Shown: positions 1-8,006 of the stretch, piece by piece
Numbering within the stretch: the stretch's first letter is position 1
How the letters are laid out: each line of letters starts with the position of its first letter
DNA from: Glycomyces dulcitolivorans
GTDB taxonomy: Bacteria > Actinomycetota > Actinomycetes > Mycobacteriales > Micromonosporaceae
Assembly (NCBI RefSeq): GCF_003265355.1
Contig: NZ_QFRW01000093.1
Location: 25,222-62,406, forward strand
DNA length: 37,185 nt
Reading direction: 5' to 3'
Program-made: the position numbers and the translations under genes
Notes under the pieces: generated by a model
What the model was told of the DNA's origin: nothing
The model's input: the letters and a program-made list of their open reading frames with translations, nothing else
The model's database searches: none

Positions 1-2772
1 CACGCGGGCGAGGAGCGCGCCGTCGCCGAGTTCGCCGTGGAGCGTCCGGTGCTCGGTCCACTCGTTGCCGCGCCGCAGGTCGCGGGCCCGGTCGGGATCG
101 ACCTGCGCGATCGCGGCGATCACGGCCGCGTACGCGGCGGGGTCGTCGATGACGTCGGCGAGCGTCGAATCGAGCGTGAGCGGCTTCGCCCGCGGCGAGA
201 CTCGCGGGTCGTCGATCGTCCACTCATGCGCGAAGGCGCTGCCGACCTCGAACGGCTCGCGGCCGGGCAGTGTCACGAGCGCGGTCGTGTTGGCCGGGAC
301 GGTCGCGCGCACGACCACCCGGCCGTCGACGGCCTCCCAGTGCACCGATGCCTTGCCGTACGGGGTCTGGAGTTCGGCCCCGGCGTGGTCGAGCCCGGCC
401 AGCGGGACCGGCGCGATCGCGATGCGCCGGTATCCGGGCTCCAGCGGCGCGAGGCCGGCGACGGTGCGGTGCAGCCAGTCGGCGATGGCCCCGAACGCGT
501 AGTGGTTGAACGAGGTCATCTCCCCCGGGTTGATCGTCCCGTCCTCCAGCATGGAGTCCCAGCGCTCCCAGATCGTGGTGGCGCCCATGGACACCGGGTA
601 CAGCCACGACGGGTTCTCGGTCTGGAGCAGGAGCCGGCGCGCGGTCTCGGCGTGCCCGGTGTGCACGAGCGCGTCCTGGATGAGCGGGGTCCCGACGAAC
701 CCGGTGCCGATCCGGTACCCGGCGCGGCGCACCAGCCACGCGAGCCGGTCGCCCATCCGCTGACGCGCGTCGGGCTCGGTGACGAGCCCGAACTCGATGG
801 CGAGCGCGTACGCGGTCGGGGCGTCGGACACGGTTCTGCCTGCGGCCGTGGTGTACTCGCGGACCCACGCGTCGCGGACCTCGTCGGCCAGCGCGCCGTA
901 GCGGCGGGCGTCGTCGCCGTGGCCGAGTTCGGTCGCGGCGCGGGCGGTGAGGGTCGCGGAGCGGAACAGGTAGGCGCTGGCGACGATGTCGGGGTCGGTC
1001 TTGGCCTTGCCGGGTTCGGCGGGCGGGGCGTCGGGGTCGAGCCAGTCGCCGAACTGGAAGCGGCCCTCCCACAGGTGGCGCTCGCCCGCGATCGCGGCGA
1101 CGTGGTCGGTCCAGGCGCGCATCGACGGGTACTGGCGTTCGAGGACGGCGCGGTCGTTGAAGCGTTCGAAGAGGACGGTGGGGACGACGGTGGCGGCGTC
1201 GCCCCAGGCCGCGGCCGGGTTCTGGGCCCATTCGAGGACGTTGGGGACGATGAACGGGACGGCGCCGTCGTCGAACTGCTCGGCGGCGAGGTCTTCGAGC
1301 CAGGAGGCGAGGAAGCCGTCGCAGTCGAACAGGAACGAGGCGGTGGGGGCGAAGACCTGGATGTCGCCGGTCCAGCCGAGGCGCTCGTCGCGCTGGGGGC
1401 AGTCGGTGGGCAGGGACAGGAAGTTGCCCCTCATCCCCCAGACCACGTTCTCGTGCAGGCGGTTGAGCAGGTCGTTCGAGGATTCGAAGTGGCCGGTGCG
1501 GGCCATGCGGGAGTGGACGACGACGGCGGTGACGTCGTCGGGGTCGAACTCGCCGGGCCAGCCCTGGATCTCGGCGTACCGGAAGCCGTGGAAGGTGAAC
1601 TCGGGTTCCCAGGTCTCGATGCCGTCGCCCGCGAGGGTGTAGGTGTCGGTGGCCTTGGCGTGGCGCAGGGGCCGGGTGCCGAGTTCGCCGTGTTCGAGGA
1701 CTTCGGCGTGGCGCAGGACGACCGTGTCGCCTTCGCGCCCTTGGACGCGGATGCGCAGGTGCCCGACGATGTTCTGTCCGAAGTCGACGACGGTGCGGCC
1801 GCCGGGGGTGGTGATGACCTCCTCGACGTGCAGCTCGTCGGTGGCGCGGACGGGGGGAGCGTTGCGGGCGACGGGGGTCTGGGCCCGGGTCGGGTCCAGG
1901 CGGGCGTCGAGCCAGAGCGCGTCGTCGAAGCCGGGCGAGGACCAGCCGGGGAGGGCGCGGCGGGCGTCGTACGTCTCGCCCGCGTAGATGCCGCTGGCGG
2001 TGATGGGGCCGTCGGCGGTGGCGCGCCAGGGGCCGTCGCCGGTGGCGACGAGTTCCGTTGTGCCGTCCTCGTATTCGAGGAGGAGCTGGGCGGCGAACGA
2101 GGGGTATTTGCCGTAGAAGGGCTTGGCGTGGCCGTGGAAGCCGAAGCCCTCGGTGTACCAGCCGCCGGCGAGGTTCGCGCCGATGGCGTTGGGGCCCTCG
2201 CGGAGCAGGTCAGTGACGTCGTTGGTCTCGTGGATCAGCCGGGAGCTGTAGGCGGTCCAGCCGGGCTTGAGGCGGTCGTTGTCGACGGGGACGCCGTCGA
2301 TCTCGACCTGGTAGGCGCCGCGGGCGGTCGCGTACAGGGTCGCGGTCTCCAGGCCGGGGCGGACCTCGAACTCGCGGCGCAGGAGCATCGGCTGGCCGAT
2401 GTCGGCGGGTTCGGGGACGGTGATGAACTTGGCGCGCCACTCGCCGTCGGCGAGGAACCCGGCGCGGATGTCGTGCGGCTCGCTCCAATCCGAAGTGGAT
2501 CCGTCCGTGCCGTGGACGCGGACGCGGACGCTTCCCTCCTCGCGCGGCAGGAGCGACTCGAAGGGCCACTCGACGAGGACCGAGTCGCGGCCCTCGATGC
2601 GGGCGACGGCCGCGGCTTCGCCTCGGCGCCATTCGATCTCGGCGGCGGCCTGGACCCAGTCGCGGGCGTCGGGGGCGCTCGTCTTCCACGACAGGCGCGG
2701 CCTCGCGACCGGCGTGAACGGGGTGGCGGCGTTCCGGTACTCGTCGTGGAGGTCCCAGACGTTCGGGTGCAT
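1..2772 (-). CDS. Alpha-L-rhamnosidase (GH78), C-terminus cut by window edge
   Basis: The frame is open from an ATG at 2772 to base 1, giving 924 codons with no stop, so the gene continues outside the window. The order is that of bacterial GH78 enzymes: N-terminal beta-sandwich domains (about residues 1-330), then an (alpha/alpha)6 barrel and a C-terminal beta-sandwich. The hallmark CPQRDERLGWTGD lies near residue 457 and carries the usual general-acid region; GDWLDP follows near 575. The enzyme should release terminal alpha-L-rhamnose from oligosaccharides. No signal peptide is visible, so it is probably cytoplasmic and acts on imported sugars. It is the last visible gene of the minus-strand ABC operon, 17 nt after the permease stop, with an AGGAGA ribosome site. 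The long open frame on the opposite strand is a GC-driven shadow. Confidence 0.93.
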   Translation of the reverse strand, partial: MHPNVWDLHDEYRNAATPFTPVARPRLSWKTSAPDARDWVQAAAEIEWRRGEAAAVARIEGRDSVLVEWPFESLLPREEGSVRVRVHGTDGSTSDWSEPHDIRAGFLADGEWRAKFITVPEPADIGQPMLLRREFEVRPGLETATLYATARGAYQVEIDGVPVDNDRLKPGWTAYSSRLIHETNDVTDLLREGPNAIGANLAGGWYTEGFGFHGHAKPFYGKYPSFAAQLLLEYEDGTTELVATGDGPWRATADGPITASGIYAGETYDARRALPGWSSPGFDDALWLDARLDPTRAQTPVARNAPPVRATDELHVEEVITTPGGRTVVDFGQNIVGHLRIRVQGREGDTVVLRHAEVLEHGELGTRPLRHAKATDTYTLAGDGIETWEPEFTFHGFRYAEIQGWPGEFDPDDVTAVVVHSRMARTGHFESSNDLLNRLHENVVWGMRGNFLSLPTDCPQRDERLGWTGDIQVFAPTASFLFDCDGFLASWLEDLAAEQFDDGAVPFIVPNVLEWAQNPAAAWGDAATVVPTVLFERFNDRAVLERQYPSMRAWTDHVAAIAGERHLWEGRFQFGDWLDPDAPPAEPGKAKTDPDIVASAYLFRSATLTARAATELGHGDDARRYGALADEVRDAWVREYTTAAGRTVSDAPTAYALAIEFGLVTEPDARQRMGDRLAWLVRRAGYRIGTGFVGTPLIQDALVHTGHAETARRLLLQTENPSWLYPVSMGATTIWERWDSMLEDGTINPGEMTSFNHYAFGAIADWLHRTVAGLAPLEPGYRRIAIAPVPLAGLDHAGAELQTPYGKASVHWEAVDGRVVVRATVPANTTALVTLPGREPFEVGSAFAHEWTIDDPRVSPRAKPLTLDSTLADVIDDPAAYAAVIAAIAQVDPDRARDLRRGNEWTEHRTLHGELGDGALLARV

Positions 2773-2789
2773 TGCGTCTCCTGGTCTCT

Positions 2790-3623
2790 CTAGCCCTTGA
2801 CGGCACCGGAGGTCAGTCCGGCGACGATCTGGCGGTTGAAGAAGGCGTACATGATCAGCGGCGGGATGGTGATGAGCAGGATGTCCATGAACAGCAGGTT
2901 CCACTGGGTCGTGTACTGGCTGCGGAAGTTGTAGAGGGTCAGCTGGACGGTGGCGTTGGTGTCGCCGGGCAGGAAGTACAGCGGGTTCTGGAAGTCGTTG
3001 AAGACCGCGACCGACTGGACGATCACCGCCGTGACGATCACGGACCTCAAGAGCGGGAACACGACCCGGAAGAACAGGCGGACCGGACCGGCGCCGTCGA
3101 TGACGGCGGCCTCGTCGAGTTCGCGCGGGATCGTGGCGACGAACGCGCGGAACAGCAGGACGCAGAACGAGAGTCCATAAGCGACTTCGATGAGGATGAG
3201 CCCGTGGAGGGTCCGGAACAGGCCGAGGCCCTGGAGGACCCAGATCGTGGGCACGACCGCGGGCGGGATGATCAGCCCGGCGAGGACGAGCGCGTTGAGC
3301 AGCGGCGTCAGGCGGCTGGGTCGCCGCTGCATCACGTAGCCGACCATGGCGGCGAGGACGACCATGATCGAGACGCTCGCGACCGTGAGGATCGTCGAGT
3401 TCACGAACGCGAGCAGCAGCATGTAGTCCCGCGCCTCGATGACCGCCATGAAGTTCTCGACGATCGCCCACTGGGTGGGCAGCGAGAACTCCCGCAGCGC
3501 CGACTCGGCGCGCGTCTTGGAGGCGGTGAGGACGATGAACGCGAACGGCACGAGGAAGACCACCGCGGACAGGACGATCGCGATGAGGCCGGGGACGACC
3601 CCGGTGGAGCGGCGGCGCCTCAC
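2790..3623 (-). CDS. Carbohydrate ABC transporter permease, MalG type
   Basis: This is a 277-residue inner-membrane permease with about six hydrophobic helices. The EAA loop, ELDEAAVIDGAGP, lies at about residues 168-180 and contacts the ATPase. The length and the C-terminal TSGAVKG ending are typical of the MalG/CUT1 family. I chose the GTG at 3623 because AAGGAGG sits 7 nt upstream and the start overlaps the previous permease stop (GTGA), which implies translational coupling; a longer open frame upstream is only the other permease read in the wrong frame. It should pair with the permease at 3620-4507 and the lipoprotein at 4566-5873. No ATPase gene is present, so a shared MsiK-like ATPase elsewhere is likely, as is common in actinobacteria. 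Confidence 0.93.
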   Translation of the reverse strand: MRRRRSTGVVPGLIAIVLSAVVFLVPFAFIVLTASKTRAESALREFSLPTQWAIVENFMAVIEARDYMLLLAFVNSTILTVASVSIMVVLAAMVGYVMQRRPSRLTPLLNALVLAGLIIPPAVVPTIWVLQGLGLFRTLHGLILIEVAYGLSFCVLLFRAFVATIPRELDEAAVIDGAGPVRLFFRVVFPLLRSVIVTAVIVQSVAVFNDFQNPLYFLPGDTNATVQLTLYNFRSQYTTQWNLLFMDILLITIPPLIMYAFFNRQIVAGLTSGAVKG

Positions 3624-4507
3624 TGCTCGACCTCCTTGCGGTTGAGCTTCCAGTACAGCGGGACCATGAGCGCGGCCACCAGCAGGAACAGCACCACGTT
3701 CCCGGCGCTGGAGAGGCCCCAGAACCCGGCCTGGTACTGCTTGAAGATCACCGAGGCGACCACGTCGGAGGTGAACCCCGGCCCGCCCTGCGTCATGGCC
3801 CAGATGAGGTCGAAGGACCGCAGCCCGCCGATGAGCGACAGGACGATGACCGTGGCGGTCGCCGGGCGCAGCAGCGGGAGTGTGATGTGCCGGAGGTTCT
3901 GGTAGGCGCTGGCGCCGTCGACCTTCGCGGCCTCGAAGAACTCCTGCGGGATCGCCACGACCCCCGCGATGTAGATGAGCGTGGCGAGGCCGACGCCCTT
4001 CCAGACGTCGACGAGTGCGACGGAGATGAGCGCCAGGTCGGGGTCGGTGAGCCAGCCGGGCCCGGCGACGCCGAGGACGGCGAGGGCCCGGTTGATCAGT
4101 CCCTCTTCGGGATCCATGAGGACCGTGAAGGTGATGCCGACCCCGACGGTGCTCACCAGGGTCGGGAAGAAGATCACCGAGCGCAGGTACCCGCGGGCGA
4201 TGATCTGGGAGGTGAGGAAGACCGCGAGCAGCAGGCCGAGGACTACTTTGAGCCCGGAGGTGAGCACCCCGTAGATGAAGGTGTTCACCATGCCCTGGAA
4301 CAGGTACGGCTCGCTGAAGAACAGCGCGAAGTTCTCGAAGCCGATGAACTCGGTCCCGGACATGTTCCAGCGGGTGAAGGCGAAGTAGAACGAGGCGATC
4401 GTGGGGACGATGAACAGGACGCCGTAGACGGCGCCCGCTGGCAGGTAGAACCACAGTGGATAGTGGCTGCGGGATTTTCGCAGCCTGGGGAGTGCGGTGG
4501 TCGTCAT
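3620..4507 (-). CDS. Carbohydrate ABC transporter permease, MalF type
   Basis: This 295-residue membrane protein has a short basic N-terminus, about six transmembrane segments, and an EAA loop (FEAAKVDGASAYQNLRHI) near residues 191-208. It is the first permease of the CUT1 pair. The ATG at 4507 has AAGGAG about 5 nt upstream. It follows the binding protein gene after 58 nt that contain a strong hairpin, and overlaps the next permease by 4 nt. The substrate cannot be read from the sequence; the linked alpha-L-rhamnosidase suggests rhamnose-containing oligosaccharides, possibly from rhamnogalacturonan. Confidence 0.93.
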   Translation of the reverse strand: MTTTALPRLRKSRSHYPLWFYLPAGAVYGVLFIVPTIASFYFAFTRWNMSGTEFIGFENFALFFSEPYLFQGMVNTFIYGVLTSGLKVVLGLLLAVFLTSQIIARGYLRSVIFFPTLVSTVGVGITFTVLMDPEEGLINRALAVLGVAGPGWLTDPDLALISVALVDVWKGVGLATLIYIAGVVAIPQEFFEAAKVDGASAYQNLRHITLPLLRPATATVIVLSLIGGLRSFDLIWAMTQGGPGFTSDVVASVIFKQYQAGFWGLSSAGNVVLFLLVAALMVPLYWKLNRKEVEQ

Positions 4508-4527
4508 GAGGCGTCTCCTTGAAGGCG

Positions 4528-4556
4528 CCGCGCCCGGGACGTCGGCCCGGGCGCGG
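4528..4556 (-). terminator. Intra-operon hairpin between binding protein and permeases
   Basis: Two perfect 11-bp arms (CCGCGCCCGGG and its complement) surround a 7-nt loop. There is no U tract. A hairpin at this position in sugar ABC operons usually stabilises or partly terminates the upstream message, so the binding protein is made in excess of the permeases. That role is inferred. Confidence 0.6.
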
Positions 4557-4565
4557 TTGATCCTG

Positions 4566-5873
4566 TTACCAGCCTTCGAGTCCCAGCTGCTGGGCCTGCT
4601 TCTTGACGTCCTCGTCGTAGAGGGCGGCGGCGTCGTCCGCGGTGCGGATGCCCGAGCCCACCTCGACGGTGATCTGCTCCAGCGCCGGGCCCTTCACCGG
4701 CGACAGGAATTCGAGCGCCGGCGCGGTGAGGCCGGAGTCGAAGTAGGTCTGGAGCTGGGCGACGGCGGGGGGCACGTCCTCGGGGACGGTGCAGCCCTCG
4801 ATGAAGTACGGGCCGATGACGCTCGCCCCGGCGGTCTGGGCGTCGCAGCCTTCCGTGCTGGCGACGAACGCCAGGAAGTCCTGCGCCGGACCCTGGTCCT
4901 CAGTGGACTGCGGCAGGTAGAGCGCGCCGGGCAGCCAGGTCGTCAGGCCCGCGTTGGCCGCGTCGGTGCCGGGCAGGGCGAAGAACCCGAGGTCGTCCAC
5001 GGCGTCAGGAGTGGTCGCCTCGATCTCGGTGAGCGCGGTGGTGAGCATCGGGTAGTGGGCGCCCTCGCCCGCGGCGAGCGCGGCGAGGCCCTCGTTGTAG
5101 GTCAGCGAGGCGTAGTCCGAGTTGAGGAACCCGCCCTCGGCGACCTCCTGGAGGTGCTCGAACCCGGCCGCGGCGGCGGGCGTGTCGGCGAAGTGGGCCT
5201 CGTTCCCCGTGTACTCCTCGGCCCAGTCCGGTTCGGCGGCGAGGACGTTGTAGTTGTCGCCCAGGACGAACAGCTGCGAGGTCCACGCCGACTCGGTGCC
5301 GTAGGTCTGGATCACCGGCGCGGTCTCACCCGCGTCGAGGATCGCCTGGTTGTTGGCCATGAAGGCGTCCCAGGTGGTCGGGACTTCGAGGCCGAGCTCC
5401 TCGTAGACGGCGAGGTTGTAGAGGACGCCGCCGCCGACCGCGTGGCCGACCGGGACGCCGTACAGCGCGTCGCCCGCGCGCACGCCGTCCTTGAACGTGT
5501 CCGTGACGACGTCCATGTAGGACTCACTGGAGAGGTCCACAAGGGTCTGGTCCGGCGCGAGGGCCTGGAGGAGCGAGCCGGAGTTGTAGAAGAACAGGTC
5601 GGGCATGTCGCCGGTCTGGAGGCGGGTCTTGACGATGTTGTCGCCCTCGCTGCCGCCGGGGCGCAGCTCCAGTTCGACCTCGACGCCGGTGGACTCGGTG
5701 TAGGCGTCGGCGAGGGCCTGCATGAGCTGGCCGGTGGCCTCGGAGTTGTCGATGAGGATGTTCAGCGCGCCGTCGTCGCCGCCGCCGGTGGAGCACCCGG
5801 TGAGGGCGAGCCCGGCGGCCAGCGCTGCTGCGGCTCCGGCCGCGGTGCGGCGGAGGGGTTGGGTCGAGAGCAT
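4566..5873 (-). CDS. Extracellular sugar-binding lipoprotein (CUT1 ABC)
   Basis: This is a 435-residue solute-binding protein of the MalE-like SBP_bac_1 type. The N-terminus is a lipoprotein signal: basic residues, a hydrophobic stretch and the lipobox LTGC with Cys27, so it is anchored outside the membrane. Next comes a Gly/Asp-rich linker and a long substrate-binding fold. I chose the ATG at 5873 because GGAGG lies 8 nt upstream and this start places the signal peptide correctly; an in-frame ATG at 5924 would add about 17 residues and cover the operator. It begins the transporter/rhamnosidase operon. A LacI-type palindrome lies about 40 nt upstream. The sugar bound is unknown. Confidence 0.93.
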   Translation of the reverse strand: MLSTQPLRRTAAGAAAALAAGLALTGCSTGGGDDGALNILIDNSEATGQLMQALADAYTESTGVEVELELRPGGSEGDNIVKTRLQTGDMPDLFFYNSGSLLQALAPDQTLVDLSSESYMDVVTDTFKDGVRAGDALYGVPVGHAVGGGVLYNLAVYEELGLEVPTTWDAFMANNQAILDAGETAPVIQTYGTESAWTSQLFVLGDNYNVLAAEPDWAEEYTGNEAHFADTPAAAAGFEHLQEVAEGGFLNSDYASLTYNEGLAALAAGEGAHYPMLTTALTEIEATTPDAVDDLGFFALPGTDAANAGLTTWLPGALYLPQSTEDQGPAQDFLAFVASTEGCDAQTAGASVIGPYFIEGCTVPEDVPPAVAQLQTYFDSGLTAPALEFLSPVKGPALEQITVEVGSGIRTADDAAALYDEDVKKQAQQLGLEGW

Positions 5874-5911
5874 GGTCGTGACCTCCATTGGTAACGCCAG
5901 ATCGTCTTGAT

Positions 5912-5923
5912 TGGAACGATTCA
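5912..5923. promoter_or_regulatory. Candidate LacI-family operator before ABC operon
   Basis: TGGAACGATTCA, read on the minus strand as TGAATCGTTCCA, is an imperfect palindrome with a central CG, the shape of LacI-family sites. It matches 10 of 12 bases of the perfect palindrome at 29795-29806 in front of the rhamnogalacturonan lyase. I could not place a convincing -35/-10 pair in this gap. Confidence 0.55.
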
Positions 5924-5964
5924 TTCGCGAGGGATAACGGTGTGCGGTTGTGGTAGACGGGTGG

Positions 5965-7035
5965 TCAGGTTCGGCCGAGCGCGCGCAGGCGCGCGGCGCC
6001 GCCGCGGGGGCGGGGCGGGCGGGTGCTGGTGCGGACCACGAGTTCGGGTCGCACCACTTCGTGGCGGGGCGCGGACCGGCCCGCGATCCGTTCGAGCAGC
6101 AGCTCGGCGGCGAGGCGGCCCATGCGCTCGCCGTCCTGGTTGACGGTGGTCAGCGAGATGCCCGGGTGGGCGGCGATCTCGATGTCGTCGTATCCGGCCA
6201 CCGAGACCTCGGCCGGGGTCAGTCCGGCGTCGGCGACGGCGTGCAGGACGCCGAGGGCGGGCTCGTCGTGGGCCGCGAACACGGCGGTCGGCCGGTCGGG
6301 CTCGGCGAGCAGTTGCAGTGCGGCGCGGCGGGACTCGCTCTCGCCGTTGCCGGTGCGCACCACGCGGATGCGGTCGCCGAGGTCGGCGTCCTGCATGGCC
6401 CGGCGGTAGACGTCGAGGCGGATCGCCTGCGGCACGCCGGAGTCGACGCCGATCATCCCGGCGGCGGGCGTCAGGTGCACGATGTCCTTGTGCCCCAGGT
6501 CGAGCAGGTGCCGCATGACCTGGCCCGCGCCGGCCTCGTCGTCGCCGACGACGGTGTCATAGGCGACCGAGCGGTCGTGGCGGCCGATCATGACCACCGG
6601 GACGGTGGCGGCGAGCGCTTCGAGCCATTCGGGGTCGACCAGCGGCGAGACCGCGATGACCCCGTCGACCTGGCGGTCGACCAGGGCCTGGATGGCCCGG
6701 TAGCCCTCGGCGTGCGCGGGGTCGGCCGGGGCGATGATGAGCTGGTACGGCGAGCCGGACATCGCGGCGGTCGCGCCCGCGAGGAGCTTGGGGAAGAACG
6801 GGTTCGACAGCTCGGGGATCTCGAACCCGACCGTGAACGTGGCCCCGCGCATCCCCCGGGCCGAGACGCTCGGGCGGTAGCCGAGCTTCTCGATCGCTTC
6901 GGACACACGGGCTTTCATCGCGGGGCTGACCCCGTAGGCGTTCCGGATGACCTTGGAGACCGCCGCCCGCGAGACGCCGGCTTCGCGCGCGACGTCCTCG
7001 ATGGTGACCGAACCGGTCGGCGGCTTCACTGCCAC
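5965..7035 (-). CDS. LacI-family transcriptional regulator
   Basis: This is a 356-residue sugar-responsive repressor. Residues 9-55 form the helix-turn-helix (VTIEDVAREAGVSRAAVSKV) followed by the hinge helix near KLGYRPSVSARGM. The rest is the periplasmic-binding-protein-like effector domain of LacI/PurR proteins. I preferred the GTG at 7035, 5 nt after GGAGGT; a second GTG at 7029 is also possible, while the in-frame ATG at 7077 falls inside the operators and has no ribosome site. It lies directly upstream of the sugar ABC operon in the same direction but has its own promoter with two operator-like palindromes, so autoregulation is likely. Control of the neighbouring operon is inferred. Confidence 0.92.
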   Translation of the reverse strand: MAVKPPTGSVTIEDVAREAGVSRAAVSKVIRNAYGVSPAMKARVSEAIEKLGYRPSVSARGMRGATFTVGFEIPELSNPFFPKLLAGATAAMSGSPYQLIIAPADPAHAEGYRAIQALVDRQVDGVIAVSPLVDPEWLEALAATVPVVMIGRHDRSVAYDTVVGDDEAGAGQVMRHLLDLGHKDIVHLTPAAGMIGVDSGVPQAIRLDVYRRAMQDADLGDRIRVVRTGNGESESRRAALQLLAEPDRPTAVFAAHDEPALGVLHAVADAGLTPAEVSVAGYDDIEIAAHPGISLTTVNQDGERMGRLAAELLLERIAGRSAPRHEVVRPELVVRTSTRPPRPRGGAARLRALGRT

Positions 7036-7058
7036 TGGGAACCTCCCCGGGGAATTGG

Positions 7059-7095
7059 TGTAGATCAATCTACACACGTCGTAGACCGATCTACA
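7059..7095 (-). promoter_or_regulatory. LacI promoter with two tandem operators
   Basis: Two 16-bp palindromes occur: TGTAGATCAATCTACA (7059-7074; perfect 7-bp arms) and CGTAGACCGATCTACA (7080-7095). Their centres are 21 bp apart, two helical turns. On the minus strand a -35 TTGTAG (7091-7096) and -10 TAGATT (7067-7072) are separated by 18 bp, so each palindrome covers one promoter element. This is a textbook autorepression arrangement; the binding protein is inferred to be the LacI product. Confidence 0.7.
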
Positions 7096-7133
7096 AGAGG
7101 TGTGCTCGCCTTTTCTCGGTACGACCGAACCGG

Positions 7134-7163
7134 GTCCGGGCAGCGCGCAAGCGCTGCCCGGAC
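7134..7163 (-). terminator. Hairpin after the SDR gene
   Basis: A perfect 13-bp stem (GTCCGGGCAGCGC and its complement) closes a GCAA tetraloop. It lies 20 nt past the SDR stop on the minus strand. No U tract follows, as is usual in high-GC actinobacteria. Confidence 0.7.
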
Positions 7164-7182
7164 GTCGATCGCGTTGGGGGCC

Positions 7183-7914
7183 TTAGGCCCAGGCGCCCGG
7201 GCCGCCCGCGAGGACGACCTCGCCGGTCGGGAGGTCGGCGACCGCGGCGTCGGCGACGTGCGCGGCGAACTCCTCGACCGTGAGCAGCCCGCCCGCGGCC
7301 TCGCGGCGCTGCTCGATGACGCCGGGCTGGGCGCGTTCGAGCAGGGTCGCGGTGATGGTCCCTTCGATCATGTCGCCCGAGACGGTCACGAAGTCGACGC
7401 CTTGGGCGGTGAACTCGGGGAGCATGGCGCGCAGGGCGTCCTCGCCGGCGCGCTTGGAGCGGGCCACGGGCGCGTAGACCTCCAGCTCGTCGACCGTGGT
7501 GTCGGCGAAGTGGGCCTGGTGGCTGGTCACGTAGACGATCCGGCCGCCTTTCGGCATGAGCGGCAGGGCCTTCGCGGCGAGCGCGACCTGGGCGTCGCGG
7601 TTGAGGCGGTAGGCGTAGTCGGGGTCGACGTCGCGTTCGAGGCCGCCGGAGGCGTTGAGGACCAGGACCTGGAGTTCGCCGACCGCGCCGAACAGGCGGT
7701 CGAGGTCGGCATCGCTCGTGATGTCAGCCTGGACGGAGGCGGCGGTGCCGCCCGCGGCCTCGATCGCCGCGACGACCGCGTCGGCGCGCTTCGCCTTGTC
7801 GCGGTAGTTGACCAGGACGTGCGCGCCCTCGGCCGCGAGCAGTTTCGCGGTGGCGGCGCCGATCCCGCGCGATGCGCCGGTGATGAGCACGGTGGCGTCC
7901 GTCAGCTGTCCCAA
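7183..7914 (-). CDS. SDR-family NAD(P)-binding oxidoreductase
   Basis: This 243-residue cytoplasmic protein has the Rossmann fold of short-chain dehydrogenases. The cofactor motif TGASRGIG is at residues 12-19 and an NASGG equivalent of the NAG motif is visible. The usual catalytic YxxxK reads VARSK here, so the canonical Tyr position is Val, although a Tyr lies three residues earlier (YAPVARSK). Activity or mechanism may therefore differ from classical SDRs. The TTG at 7914 was chosen because GAGAGG lies 8 nt upstream and the glycine motif then sits at the usual distance from the N-terminus; no ATG or GTG fits better. The substrate is unknown. It lies 92 nt after the luciferase-like gene and may be co-transcribed. 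Confidence 0.85.
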   Translation of the reverse strand: MGQLTDATVLITGASRGIGAATAKLLAAEGAHVLVNYRDKAKRADAVVAAIEAAGGTAASVQADITSDADLDRLFGAVGELQVLVLNASGGLERDVDPDYAYRLNRDAQVALAAKALPLMPKGGRIVYVTSHQAHFADTTVDELEVYAPVARSKRAGEDALRAMLPEFTAQGVDFVTVSGDMIEGTITATLLERAQPGVIEQRREAAGGLLTVEEFAAHVADAAVADLPTGEVVLAGGPGAWA

Positions 7915-8006
7915 GTCCTTGACCTCTCGTGAAGGGGGCTCAATCCGGGGAAAGCCTAGGAGATCCGCGTCGGGGCGGGCGCCGCCTGTGGGGCTGGTGT
8001 GACGAT

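Noticed and set aside
37-2793. 918-codon open frame on the plus strand
   Set aside because: It is the antisense shadow of the GH78 rhamnosidase: low-complexity Gly/Val/Asp/Arg sequence produced by GC-rich third positions, with no domain.
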